Assembly: GCF_014334115.1 (NCBI RefSeq)
Contig: NZ_CP060494.1
Location: 3,130,163 to 3,194,162, forward strand
DNA: 64,000 bases
Direction of reading: 5' to 3'
DNA from: Sphingosinithalassobacter sp. CS137
GTDB lineage: Bacteria > Pseudomonadota > Alphaproteobacteria > Sphingomonadales > Sphingomonadaceae
Part shown: positions 36,236 through 43,622 of the stretch, piece by piece
Numbering within the stretch: position 1 is the first letter of the stretch
Layout: every line of letters begins with the position of its first letter
Position numbers and translations under genes: made by a program
The notes under the pieces: generated by a model
Told to the model about the DNA's origin: nothing
Databases searched by the model: none
What the model saw: only the letters and a program-made list of their open reading frames with translations

Positions 36236-36261
36236 GGAGGTCTCCGCCGACGCCCGCCGGT

Positions 36262-37587
36262 TCAGCGCGCCGCTGCCGAGCTCCGCTTGCCGACGCTCGT
36301 GAGCCTCAGGCCGGCGCGTTCGGCTTCGCTGCGCGGATAGATGTTTCTCAGGTCGATCAGCACCGGCTGCTTGAGGATCTTCGCCACCCGGGCGAGATCG
36401 AGCGCGCGGAATTCGTCCCATTCGGTGACGATCACCAGCGCATCCGCGCCTTCGGCGGCGACATAGGGATTGGGGCAGAACTCGACCCCGGTCAGCATCG
36501 TCTTGGCCTGTTCGGTGCCTTCGGGATCATAGGCGCGCACCTTCGCGCCCGCGTCCTGCAGCGCGGCGATGATCGACAGGCTCGGCGCGTCGCGCATGTC
36601 GTCGGTGTTCGGTTTGAAGGTCAGGCCGAGCACCGCGACGGTCTTGTCGCGCGCATCGCCGCCCATCGCCTTGATCACCTTGCGGCCCATCGCGCGCTTG
36701 CGGCTCTCGTTCACCTGAACTGTCGCCTCCACGATCCGCAGCGGTGTCTCGTTGTCGGCGGCGGTCTTCATCAGCGCCAGCGTGTCCTTGGGGAAGCACG
36801 ACCCGCCGTAGCCGGGCCCGGCGTGGAGGAACTTCGGTCCGATCCGATTGTCCGATCCGATCCCGCGCGCGACTTCCTGCACGTCGGCGCCCACTTGTTC
36901 GCACAGGTCGGCGATCTCGTTGATGAAGGTGATCTTGACCGCGAGGAAGGCATTGGCGGCATATTTGATCAGCTCGGCGGTGCGCCGCCCGGTGAACAGG
37001 ATCGGTGCCGACTGGTTGAGCGACAGCGGACGATAGATCTCGCGCATCACCCGCGTCGCCTCTTCATCCTCGCTGCCCACCACTACGCGGTCGGGGCGCT
37101 TGAAATCGGCGATCGCCGCGCCTTCGCGTAGGAACTCGGGGTTGGAGACGACTTTCGCGCCGCTGTCCGGAGCGACGTCGCGCAGGATCCGCTCGACTTC
37201 GTCGCCGGTGCCCACAGGCACGGTCGACTTGGTGACGATCACCGAAGGTTTGGTCAGCGCGCGCCCGATCTCCTCGGCGGCGGCGAACACATAGGAGAGG
37301 TCGGCATGGCCGTCGCCCCGGCGGCTGGGCGTGCCGACGGCGATGAACACCGCATCGGCATCCTTCACTCCCGCGGTCAGATCAGTGGTGAAGGAGAGCC
37401 GCCCGGCGCGCACGTTCGACGCGACCAGCTCGGCGAGGCCCGGCTCGTAGATCGGCATCACGCCGCTCTCGAGCAGCTCGATCTTGCGCGCGTCCTTGTC
37501 GACGCAGACCACCTCGTGCCCGAAGTCGGAGAAACAGGCCCCGGACACCAGGCCGACATAGCCGGTGCCGATCATCGCAATACGCAC
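36262..37587 (-). CDS. ugd: UDP-glucose 6-dehydrogenase
   Basis: Oxidises UDP-glucose to UDP-glucuronate with two NAD+. 441 residues; NAD site IGTGYVGLVSG at the N-terminus, TKSTVPVGTGDEV, the catalytic cysteine in PGYGGSCFPKDT, and VLGLTFKPNTDDMRDAPSL. The start is a GTG giving MRIAMIGTGYVG, with AGGGG eight bases upstream; three codons earlier another GTG is possible. Its substrate is made by GalU and its product can be converted by the epimerase at 53915. A terminator sits 117 bases upstream on the same strand. Confidence 0.95.
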   Translation of the reverse strand: MRIAMIGTGYVGLVSGACFSDFGHEVVCVDKDARKIELLESGVMPIYEPGLAELVASNVRAGRLSFTTDLTAGVKDADAVFIAVGTPSRRGDGHADLSYVFAAAEEIGRALTKPSVIVTKSTVPVGTGDEVERILRDVAPDSGAKVVSNPEFLREGAAIADFKRPDRVVVGSEDEEATRVMREIYRPLSLNQSAPILFTGRRTAELIKYAANAFLAVKITFINEIADLCEQVGADVQEVARGIGSDNRIGPKFLHAGPGYGGSCFPKDTLALMKTAADNETPLRIVEATVQVNESRKRAMGRKVIKAMGGDARDKTVAVLGLTFKPNTDDMRDAPSLSIIAALQDAGAKVRAYDPEGTEQAKTMLTGVEFCPNPYVAAEGADALVIVTEWDEFRALDLARVAKILKQPVLIDLRNIYPRSEAERAGLRLTSVGKRSSAAAR

Positions 37588-37703
37588 TGAAATCACCCCT
37601 GGCTGGAGAATGCAGCCGCGCTCTTAGCGCAGCCAGCCCTCAGGGCAAGGCTCGGGTTCCTGGAGCGGAGGTTCCGTATCGCCCCGGGCCCGGCCGCGCG
37701 CAT

Positions 37704-37727
37704 AAAAAAAGGCGCCGCAAGGCGCCT
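37704..37727 (-). terminator. Strong intrinsic terminator upstream of ugd
   Basis: AGGCGCC-TTGC-GGCGCCT stem (7 bp, four-base loop) followed by seven U on the minus strand. It is the only textbook rho-independent terminator of the polysaccharide region and lies between the micro-ORF at 37816-37878 and ugd. Confidence 0.85.
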
Positions 37728-37753
37728 CGCTCGACCGATTCGGAACATTCGGT

Positions 37754-37800
37754 CCGGACCGGTCACGCCGCCCGTTCAGGCGGCATCGTGACCGGACCGG
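37754..37800 (-). ncRNA. Large stem-loop between the micro-ORF and the terminator
   Basis: A 19-bp stem (13 bp with one mismatch, a three-base bulge, then six perfect pairs) with a six-base loop. With the micro-ORF upstream and the intrinsic terminator downstream it would form a structured transcript of about 190 bases. The bulged part of its 5' arm can also pair with seven bases of the micro-ORF (37825-37831 with 37784-37790), so two folds are possible. Could be a leader or a small RNA. Confidence 0.5.
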
Positions 37801-37815
37801 CCGGATGTGAAGGAC

Positions 37816-37878
37816 TTAGAACGGCACGATGTCATCGCCGCTGACGCCGTCACGAAAAAGAAAGTTGAGTGCGAACAT
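37816..37878 (-). CDS. Micro-ORF, 20 codons, with its own ribosome site
   Basis: Reads from MFALNFLFRDG to GDDIVPF and stops with TAA. It is preceded by GGGAG seven bases before the ATG. Four of 20 residues are phenylalanine. It is followed on the same strand by a large stem-loop and an intrinsic terminator, then ugd. It could be a leader peptide controlling read-through into ugd, or a small protein on its own transcript. Too short for comparison by eye. Confidence 0.45.
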   Translation of the reverse strand: MFALNFLFRDGVSGDDIVPF

Positions 37879-37915
37879 CTTTAATCTCCCATCGTGCGCA
37901 ATCGCGCGGCATTTG

Positions 37916-37931
37916 GTTAGCAGAAAATTAA
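37916..37931. promoter_or_regulatory. CtrA-like site between micro-ORF and EAL gene
   Basis: On the minus strand TTAA-TTTTCTG-CTAAC, one base from the CtrA consensus TTAA-N7-TTAAC, embedded in a wider TGGTTA/TAACCA inverted repeat. It is 26 bases ahead of the micro-ORF ribosome site and about 100 bases ahead of the EAL gene on the other strand. Confidence 0.4.
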
Positions 37932-38029
37932 CCAGCGAACAATCGCGTCGGGGCGGGATAGGGGAATCTCCGGAGCGGCGGTCGCCGTGCTTAACGCTTC
38001 CTTCAGCGCTGTCGGTTAGCCCCGGTCCA

Positions 38030-39448
38030 ATGTCGGCTCGCAGCGATCACGCCATGCCCGCCAAGCCGGGTTCCTCGCAGGTACCGCCCGGTGCAGCGCG
38101 AGCCGCCAGGGCGGCGCGCCCGCCGCGGCTGCAGGCCGAGGCGCCGGTCGCGTTGCGCGTGCCACGTGCACCCGGCGCCGCCGACCGGGCTCGCCGGATC
38201 TCCGGACCGCGGATCTGGCGCATTCTCTGCCTGTGCCAGATCGACAATTTCAGTGCCCTGCGCCGCCATCTGGGCCGGGCTCGCGCAGAGGTGCTGATCC
38301 GCGATGTCGCGGATCGGATCCTCGCGCTCTGCCCGGATGTGCGCCTTACAGTTGCTGGCCGTGCCCTGCTGGAGATCGGCTTCGAGCGCGATGCGCCAGA
38401 AGTGGCCGCGGACGAGATCGGTCGCCTGTGCGCCGCGTTCGCGGAGCCGCTCGATGTCGATGGCGAACCGCATCAGCTCCAGCTGGTGTTCGGCATCGCG
38501 GCGGCGCCGGCTGCCGAGGAAGATGACGTGCGGCTCGCCGAAGCGGTCGAGGCGGCGCTCGAGCAGGCGCGCGCGGAAGGGCGCGTGGTGCTGCGGGATC
38601 TGTCGCGGGCGGATCTCGCCTTCGATCGCTTGACGCTGATGCGCGAACTGCCGCGCGCGATCGCCGAAGGCGAGATGTTCCTCCAGTACCAGCCCAAGGT
38701 CCATGTCCGGCGGCAGGAGATCGCCAGCGCCGAGGCGCTGATCCGCTGGCAGCATCCGACGCGCGGGCTGATCCTGCCGGGCGATTTCATCTCGGTAGCG
38801 GAAGACGCGGGCGAAATCGGTCCGCTGACCCTCTGGACGCTGCGCCAGGTGATCGCCGATCAGCGGCGGCTCGCGGCTGCGGGCCATGACTTCCCGGTGT
38901 TCATCAATATCTCCGGGCTGCTGCTCGCCGATGAGCGCTTCGTCGGCGAAGCAAGCGCGATCATCCGCGAGAGCGGCGCGCGGATCGGGTTCGAGATCAC
39001 CGAGACTTCGGTCATCCGCGATCCGGAAAGCGCGATCCGCCATCTCCGCTCGCTTGCGGAGATCGGCGTCCGCCTCGCGATCGACGATTATGGCGCCGGG
39101 CTTTCGTCGCTTGCGTATCTCAAGCAGCTGCCCGCCGCCGAGCTGAAGATCGACAAGATGTTCGTATTGCAGCTCACGTCGAGCAATCGCGATCCGCTGA
39201 TCGTCCGATCGACGATTGACCTTGCGCATGCGCTTGAGATGGAAGTGACCGCCGAAGGCGTGGAGACTCCCTCGGCGCTCGCGCTGCTGAGCGTGATGGG
39301 ATGCGACATGGTGCAGGGCTTCCTCATCAGCCGCCCGCTCGCGATCGAGGCTTTCCAACGCTTTCTCGACGAGGACGAGCATCTTCTTTCCGTCGGCGCG
39401 AGCGGCGCGTCGTTCGTTCGCGGCGAGGGCTTCTGGAAGCGGGCGTGA
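38030..39448 (+). CDS. EAL-domain protein with a degenerate GGDEF region
   Basis: Probable c-di-GMP phosphodiesterase of about 472 residues. The first 60 residues are Ala/Arg/Pro-rich and look unstructured. A region resembling a GGDEF domain follows without the GGDEF signature. The EAL domain starts near 205 and has AEALIRWQHP, FEITETSVI, and LAIDDYGAGLSSLAYLKQL; DDYG replaces the usual DDFG. Metal-binding Asp/Glu residues appear present. The start is uncertain (38030 or 38054), with no strong ribosome site. Next to a TPR histidine kinase and a receiver. Confidence 0.85.
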   Translation: MSARSDHAMPAKPGSSQVPPGAARAARAARPPRLQAEAPVALRVPRAPGAADRARRISGPRIWRILCLCQIDNFSALRRHLGRARAEVLIRDVADRILALCPDVRLTVAGRALLEIGFERDAPEVAADEIGRLCAAFAEPLDVDGEPHQLQLVFGIAAAPAAEEDDVRLAEAVEAALEQARAEGRVVLRDLSRADLAFDRLTLMRELPRAIAEGEMFLQYQPKVHVRRQEIASAEALIRWQHPTRGLILPGDFISVAEDAGEIGPLTLWTLRQVIADQRRLAAAGHDFPVFINISGLLLADERFVGEASAIIRESGARIGFEITETSVIRDPESAIRHLRSLAEIGVRLAIDDYGAGLSSLAYLKQLPAAELKIDKMFVLQLTSSNRDPLIVRSTIDLAHALEMEVTAEGVETPSALALLSVMGCDMVQGFLISRPLAIEAFQRFLDEDEHLLSVGASGASFVRGEGFWKRA

Positions 39449-39453
39449 GTCGT

Positions 39454-39469
39454 TTAGCGGCAGCTTAAC
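39454..39469. promoter_or_regulatory. CtrA-like site ahead of the TPR kinase
   Basis: TTAG-CGGCAGC-TTAAC, one base off the CtrA consensus TTAA-N7-TTAAC, 26 bases upstream of the kinase start and just past the EAL gene stop. Confidence 0.45.
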
Positions 39470-39494
39470 GGGTTTCTGCGACAGCGGTGCCGTG

Positions 39495-41960
39495 ATGCTG
39501 CGTCTCCGCCTTGTTCTGGCCACTCCGGTCGCGATCGTGCTCGCGTGGCTACTGGCCCCGCCGGCGCTTGCGCAGGCTGAGTATCCGCCTCCGCTTGCGG
39601 CTGCGTTCGAGGCGGCGAAGTCCGACATGATGACCGCTCCTGACGAGACGTTGCGTCACGTCGCACGGGCGCGCGCCATCGCGATGCGACTGCCGGAAGG
39701 CCGCCAGCGCACGCTCGCGCTCGCCACGGCCCGCTGGCTCGCCGCAGAGGCGCACTGGCGGAGCAACGACATCGCAGCCGCCGAGCCGCTCGTCGCCGAG
39801 GGGCTCCGGCTGATCGAAGAGATTCGCGAGCCGATCAAGCTGCGCGCCGACCTGCTTCAGTCGCGCGGCATGCTGAACATGCAGCAGGATAGGGCCGCAC
39901 AGGCGCTCGCCGACTTCCAGCAGGCGTTCCGCATCTTTCAGCAGGTCGGCGAGCCGCGCGGCGCGTCGATCGCACTGCAGAATATCGGCGCGCTTTACTG
40001 GTCGGCAAACGACAGTGTCCGTGCCGAACGCTATTATGGTCAGGCGGCCGAGGTCTACGGTGACGATCCGTTGCTGTCGCTTTCGTTGCACAACCGCCGT
40101 GGCAACGTGCTGCTCGCGCTCGAGCGCTACGGCGATGCCGAGGCGGAGTTCGATAAGGCGCTCGAACTCGCGCAACGGCTTGAGGAGCCTAAGCTCGAAG
40201 CACGGGTGCTCGGCAATCTCGCACGAAATCAGGTGGAGGCGGGGCGCCTCGACGCCGCGGAGCGCACGCTTTCGCGCGGCCTACGGATCACCGGCGGAGC
40301 GGATGAACTCGAATTCCGCCAGCATTTCTACGCGACTGCGGCGCGAGTGGCGCAGGGCCGTGGGAAACTGGCGGAGGCGCGCCAGCTGATCGGGCGCGCG
40401 TTCGAAGGGGTTGATCTTGCAGAAACTTCGGGCGCCTTCCATGCAGCCCACACCTATGCCTATCAGATCTATGCCGAATCGGGGGACAGTGCCCGGGCGC
40501 TCCGCCATCTGGAGGCGGTGCGGCGGCTGAAGGACGAAGCCACCACCGTGGCGACCAGCACCAGCGCCGCGCTGATGGCCGCGCGCTTCGACTATGCGAA
40601 CCAGGAGCTGCGCATTGCCAACCAGCGCGTGGCCTACGAGCAATCGCGCGCCCGCTGGCAGCGGATCGTATTCTATGGGCTGGGCGGCGCGACGCTGGTC
40701 GTGATCGCCTTGATGAGCTTCGGTATCGTCACGCTCCGGCGCAGCCGCAACGACGTGCGCGCGGCCAACGCCGACCTGGCCTCGACCAACGCCGCGCTCG
40801 AAAAGGCACTGCGGGCCAAGACCGAGTTTCTGGCCACCACCAGCCATGAAATCCGTACGCCGCTCAACGGCATTCTCGGCATGACTCAGGTGATGCTGTC
40901 CGACAGCCGGCTGCCCGAGGCGACGCGCGACCGGATCAACGTCGTCCATGGCGCCGGCGTGACGATGCGCGCGCTCGTCGATGATATTCTCGACGTGGCG
41001 AAGATGGAGACAGGAAATCTGACGGTCGATCCGGTGCCGACCGACCTGCATGCGCTGCTTCGCGAAGCGACGCGGATGTGGGAGGAGCAGGCGCGCGCCA
41101 AGGGGCTGCGGTTCACGGTGGATGCCGGCGATACGCCGCACTGGGTCGTCACCGATCCCGGACGCTTGCGCCAGATCGTCTTCAATCTGCTCTCCAACGC
41201 GCTCAAATTCACGCAGGCGGGCGGCATCACGGTGAGTGCCTGCACCGCGGAAGCGGGCGAAGACCGCCGGCTGCGGATCGCGGTGCGCGATACCGGAATC
41301 GGAATCCCGCCCGAGAAGCACGAGGAGATCTTCGAATCCTTCCGCCAGGTCGATGCCGGCACCACACGTCGCTTCGGCGGAACCGGCCTGGGCCTCACCA
41401 TCTGTCGCAATCTGGCCTGCGCCCTGGGTGGAGACGTTCTCGTCGAGAGCGTGAAGGGGAAAGGGACATGCTTCGTCATCGATCTGCCGTTGGAGATCGC
41501 GGATGCTCCGGACGCGCGGACCGCCGCCGAAGCGGGTGCCGGTGCGGCGGTGCTGGTGCTCGATCGCAATCCGATCGCACGCAGCATGTTCCGCACGCTG
41601 CTCGAGCCGCACGCCGGAAGCGTCCGCTTCGTGGCCTCGGTCGACGAGGCGCTTGCCGCGCTTGCCGAGGGCGGTGTCACGCGCCTGCTCGCAGACGAGG
41701 CGACTCTGAAGGCGAGCGGAGACGATTCCGTCGCCGAGTTGCGCCGGCTGGTCGAGGCGGCAGCCACGGCGGCCGTCGCCAGCACTGTCTTGTGGAGCCC
41801 GGCCGATGCAAAAGTGCTGGAGACGCTACGGCGGACCGGCGTCGGTCAAATCCTTGAGAAGCCGGTGAAAGGAGATGAGCTGATCGCCGCGATCTTCGCA
41901 GGTGCCGATCAAAATTCGCACGCGCAGCGGTCCGGCCCGCTTGTCTCCCACGCCGCATAG
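39495..41960 (+). CDS. TPR sensor histidine kinase with a divergent receiver
   Basis: 821 residues. A signal peptide (cleavage near AQA at 27) is followed by about 350 periplasmic residues of TPR-like helical repeats (about 35-350), a membrane helix (391-413), a coiled coil, the dimerisation domain with H451 in TTSHEIRTPLNGIL, and an ATPase domain with NLLSNALKFT, DTGIGIP and GGTGLGLTICRN. The C-terminal 120 residues look like a receiver that keeps the lysine (LEKPVKGDEL) but has a poor phosphoacceptor region (RLLADEATL). A receiver gene follows 65 bases later. Confidence 0.9.
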   Translation: MLRLRLVLATPVAIVLAWLLAPPALAQAEYPPPLAAAFEAAKSDMMTAPDETLRHVARARAIAMRLPEGRQRTLALATARWLAAEAHWRSNDIAAAEPLVAEGLRLIEEIREPIKLRADLLQSRGMLNMQQDRAAQALADFQQAFRIFQQVGEPRGASIALQNIGALYWSANDSVRAERYYGQAAEVYGDDPLLSLSLHNRRGNVLLALERYGDAEAEFDKALELAQRLEEPKLEARVLGNLARNQVEAGRLDAAERTLSRGLRITGGADELEFRQHFYATAARVAQGRGKLAEARQLIGRAFEGVDLAETSGAFHAAHTYAYQIYAESGDSARALRHLEAVRRLKDEATTVATSTSAALMAARFDYANQELRIANQRVAYEQSRARWQRIVFYGLGGATLVVIALMSFGIVTLRRSRNDVRAANADLASTNAALEKALRAKTEFLATTSHEIRTPLNGILGMTQVMLSDSRLPEATRDRINVVHGAGVTMRALVDDILDVAKMETGNLTVDPVPTDLHALLREATRMWEEQARAKGLRFTVDAGDTPHWVVTDPGRLRQIVFNLLSNALKFTQAGGITVSACTAEAGEDRRLRIAVRDTGIGIPPEKHEEIFESFRQVDAGTTRRFGGTGLGLTICRNLACALGGDVLVESVKGKGTCFVIDLPLEIADAPDARTAAEAGAGAAVLVLDRNPIARSMFRTLLEPHAGSVRFVASVDEALAALAEGGVTRLLADEATLKASGDDSVAELRRLVEAAATAAVASTVLWSPADAKVLETLRRTGVGQILEKPVKGDELIAAIFAGADQNSHAQRSGPLVSHAA

Positions 41961-42025
41961 CGCGATAGCGGTCCCGAGATGAAAAAGGTCGCCACCTGTC
42001 TCGCGCATGCCCACGGCTGCCGTCC

Positions 42026-42415
42026 ATGAAGATTCTCTTCATCGAGGACGATCCGATGAATCGTCGGGTCGTGAAAGACATGCTCGACGTGGCCGGAGCG
42101 GACATGGCCGAGGCGGAGAGCGCCGAACTTGGTCTCGAGAAGATCGAGGCGGAGAATTTCGACGTGATCCTCGTCGATCTGCGCATGCCGGGCATGGACG
42201 GGATGACGGCAATCCGCACGATCCGCGCGCGGGGCGACGCCAAGGCCGAGCTGCCGATCATCGTGGTCACGGCGGATACCGCTCTCGACCTGCGCGAGCG
42301 CTGCCTCGCGACGGGGGCAGACGACGTGCTGTTCAAGCCCGTCGCGATGGACGCGCTGTTCGATTCGATCGGTCGTGTACTCGCCGTCCGCGGCAGCGGC
42401 GGCATCGTCTCCTAG
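42026..42415 (+). CDS. Single-domain response regulator
   Basis: 129-residue receiver: E7-D8-D9, phosphoacceptor D51 in ILVDLRMPGMDG, T82 in VVTAD and K104 in LFKPV; no output domain. It follows the TPR kinase and probably takes its phosphate, replacing the divergent receiver of that kinase. DivK-like in size and in the FIEDDPMNRR opening, but single-domain receivers are too similar to name on this basis. Confidence 0.88.
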   Translation: MKILFIEDDPMNRRVVKDMLDVAGADMAEAESAELGLEKIEAENFDVILVDLRMPGMDGMTAIRTIRARGDAKAELPIIVVTADTALDLRERCLATGADDVLFKPVAMDALFDSIGRVLAVRGSGGIVS

Positions 42416-42614
42416 CTCGGTCGGATGCGCCGAAAGCGGCGGAGGGCGGATGGTTGAAATCCGGCCGCTCCGCTGCGTTCGCGCTTGAATTCCGGAGCCG
42501 GGACTGGTAAGCGCCTTCCAACGCCCGTAACTTTGCGTTCCGGCGAACCCTTTTCTATTGGTTCGCGGAGCGTGCGAAGCGGACCATCGAAATTGATCGG
42601 AGACTGACGGCCTT

Positions 42615-42821
42615 ATGCAAATCATCGTTCGCGACAATAATGTCGACCAGGCGCTGCGCGCGCTCAAGAAGAAGCTGCAGCGTGAGGGCGTCTATCGCGA
42701 GATGAAGCTCCGCCGTCACTACGAGAAGCCCAGCGAGAAGCGCGCCCGCGAGCGTGCCGCCGCGGTCCGCCGCGCGCGCAAGCTGGAGCGCAAGCGCGCC
42801 GAGCGCGACGGGGCGCGGTAA
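42615..42821 (+). CDS. rpsU: 30S ribosomal protein S21
   Basis: Small-subunit protein needed for translation initiation. 68 residues, very basic, starting [20 protein letters not shown] and containing the family motif [19 protein letters not shown]. The 199-base upstream gap contains an AT-richer stretch (CCCTTTTCTATTGG) that may be its promoter. A hairpin follows the stop. Confidence 0.96.
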   Translation: MQIIVRDNNVDQALRALKKKLQREGVYREMKLRRHYEKPSEKRARERAAAVRRARKLERKRAERDGAR

Positions 42822-42836
42822 CGATATTGCGCCCGC

Positions 42837-42862
42837 GCGCAACTTCCGCAAAGGAAGTGCGC
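42837..42862 (+). terminator. Hairpin after rpsU
   Basis: GCGC-A-ACTTCC / GGAAGT-GCGC, about 10 bp with one bulged A and a five-base loop, 15 bases past the rpsU stop. No U-run; may partly terminate or separate rpsU from the downstream isomerase gene. Confidence 0.4.
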
Positions 42863-42909
42863 GAAAACCGCGAAGTGAAGCGGTGTCGTCTCGTCGAGGA
42901 ACCGATCGC

Positions 42910-43533
42910 ATGTCCGTGACCGCCGTGCCGCTTCAGCCCATCAAGCGGGCGCATATCGTCTGGCTCTGGGTCGGCCTCGCTCTGGCGGTGGCGCTCGCGC
43001 TGCTGCTGGCGTGGCAGGGCACGCGTGCGGCGGCATCGGTCGCTTGGGACGACGAGCGTTTCCTCGCATGGCATGCGGGCCAGCCCGGCGTGCGGACGAC
43101 CGAATCCGGTCTTCAGTACATGGTGCTCGAAGCCGGGCGCGGCGGATCGCCGTCGGCGGGCGACATCGCGCTGATCGATTTCGAGGGTCGGCTGCGCGAC
43201 GGCACCGTCTTCCAGCCCGAGCAGGCGGGACAGGGCTGGCGTGTCGGCGACGGTATTCCCGGCTTCGCCGAGGGGCTGCAGCTGATGAGCCGTGGCGCGC
43301 GCTACCGCTTCTGGCTCCCGCCCGAGCTGGGCTATGGTCCCAATCCGCCGCAGGGGTCGCGTATTCCCGAGGATGCCGTGCTCATCTTCGACGTTACGAT
43401 GACCGATTTCATCAGCGAGGCCGAGGTCCGCGAGATGCAGATGCAGCAGCAGCTTCAGCAGCAGATGCTCCAGCAGCAGATGCAGGAACAGCTCGGCGGC
43501 GAAGGCGGCGCGCTGCCGCCCGGCCAGCCCTAA
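42910..43533 (+). CDS. Membrane-anchored FKBP-type peptidyl-prolyl isomerase
   Basis: 207 residues: a cytoplasmic start, one membrane helix (HIVWLWVGLALAVALALLLAW, about 15-35), and an FKBP domain (about 60-165) with SGLQYMVLEAG, ALIDFEGRLRDGTVF, VGDGIPGFAEGLQLM and PPELGYGPNPP. The C-terminal 35 residues are extremely Gln/Met-rich (QMQQQLQQQMLQQQ) and probably form a flexible or coiled tail. Likely folds periplasmic proteins. The ATG at 42910 is used; the longer open frame starts inside rpsU. Confidence 0.9.
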   Translation: MSVTAVPLQPIKRAHIVWLWVGLALAVALALLLAWQGTRAAASVAWDDERFLAWHAGQPGVRTTESGLQYMVLEAGRGGSPSAGDIALIDFEGRLRDGTVFQPEQAGQGWRVGDGIPGFAEGLQLMSRGARYRFWLPPELGYGPNPPQGSRIPEDAVLIFDVTMTDFISEAEVREMQMQQQLQQQMLQQQMQEQLGGEGGALPPGQP

Positions 43534-43622
43534 TCTGCAACCGGCAAGGCTGAACACGCAACCGCGAGGGGGTTGAACTTCCACCCGCATGGGCGCAGTA
43601 CGCGCCTCGCGGGAGCAGGGAC

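Noticed and set aside
36065-36340. 91-codon plus-strand frame between sugar transferase and ugd
   Set aside because: No ribosome site, runs into ugd antisense and matches no family.
42543-42566. GCGAACC/GGTTCGC inverted repeat upstream of rpsU
   Set aside because: Only 7 bp with a 10-base loop and no U-run; may just be promoter sequence.
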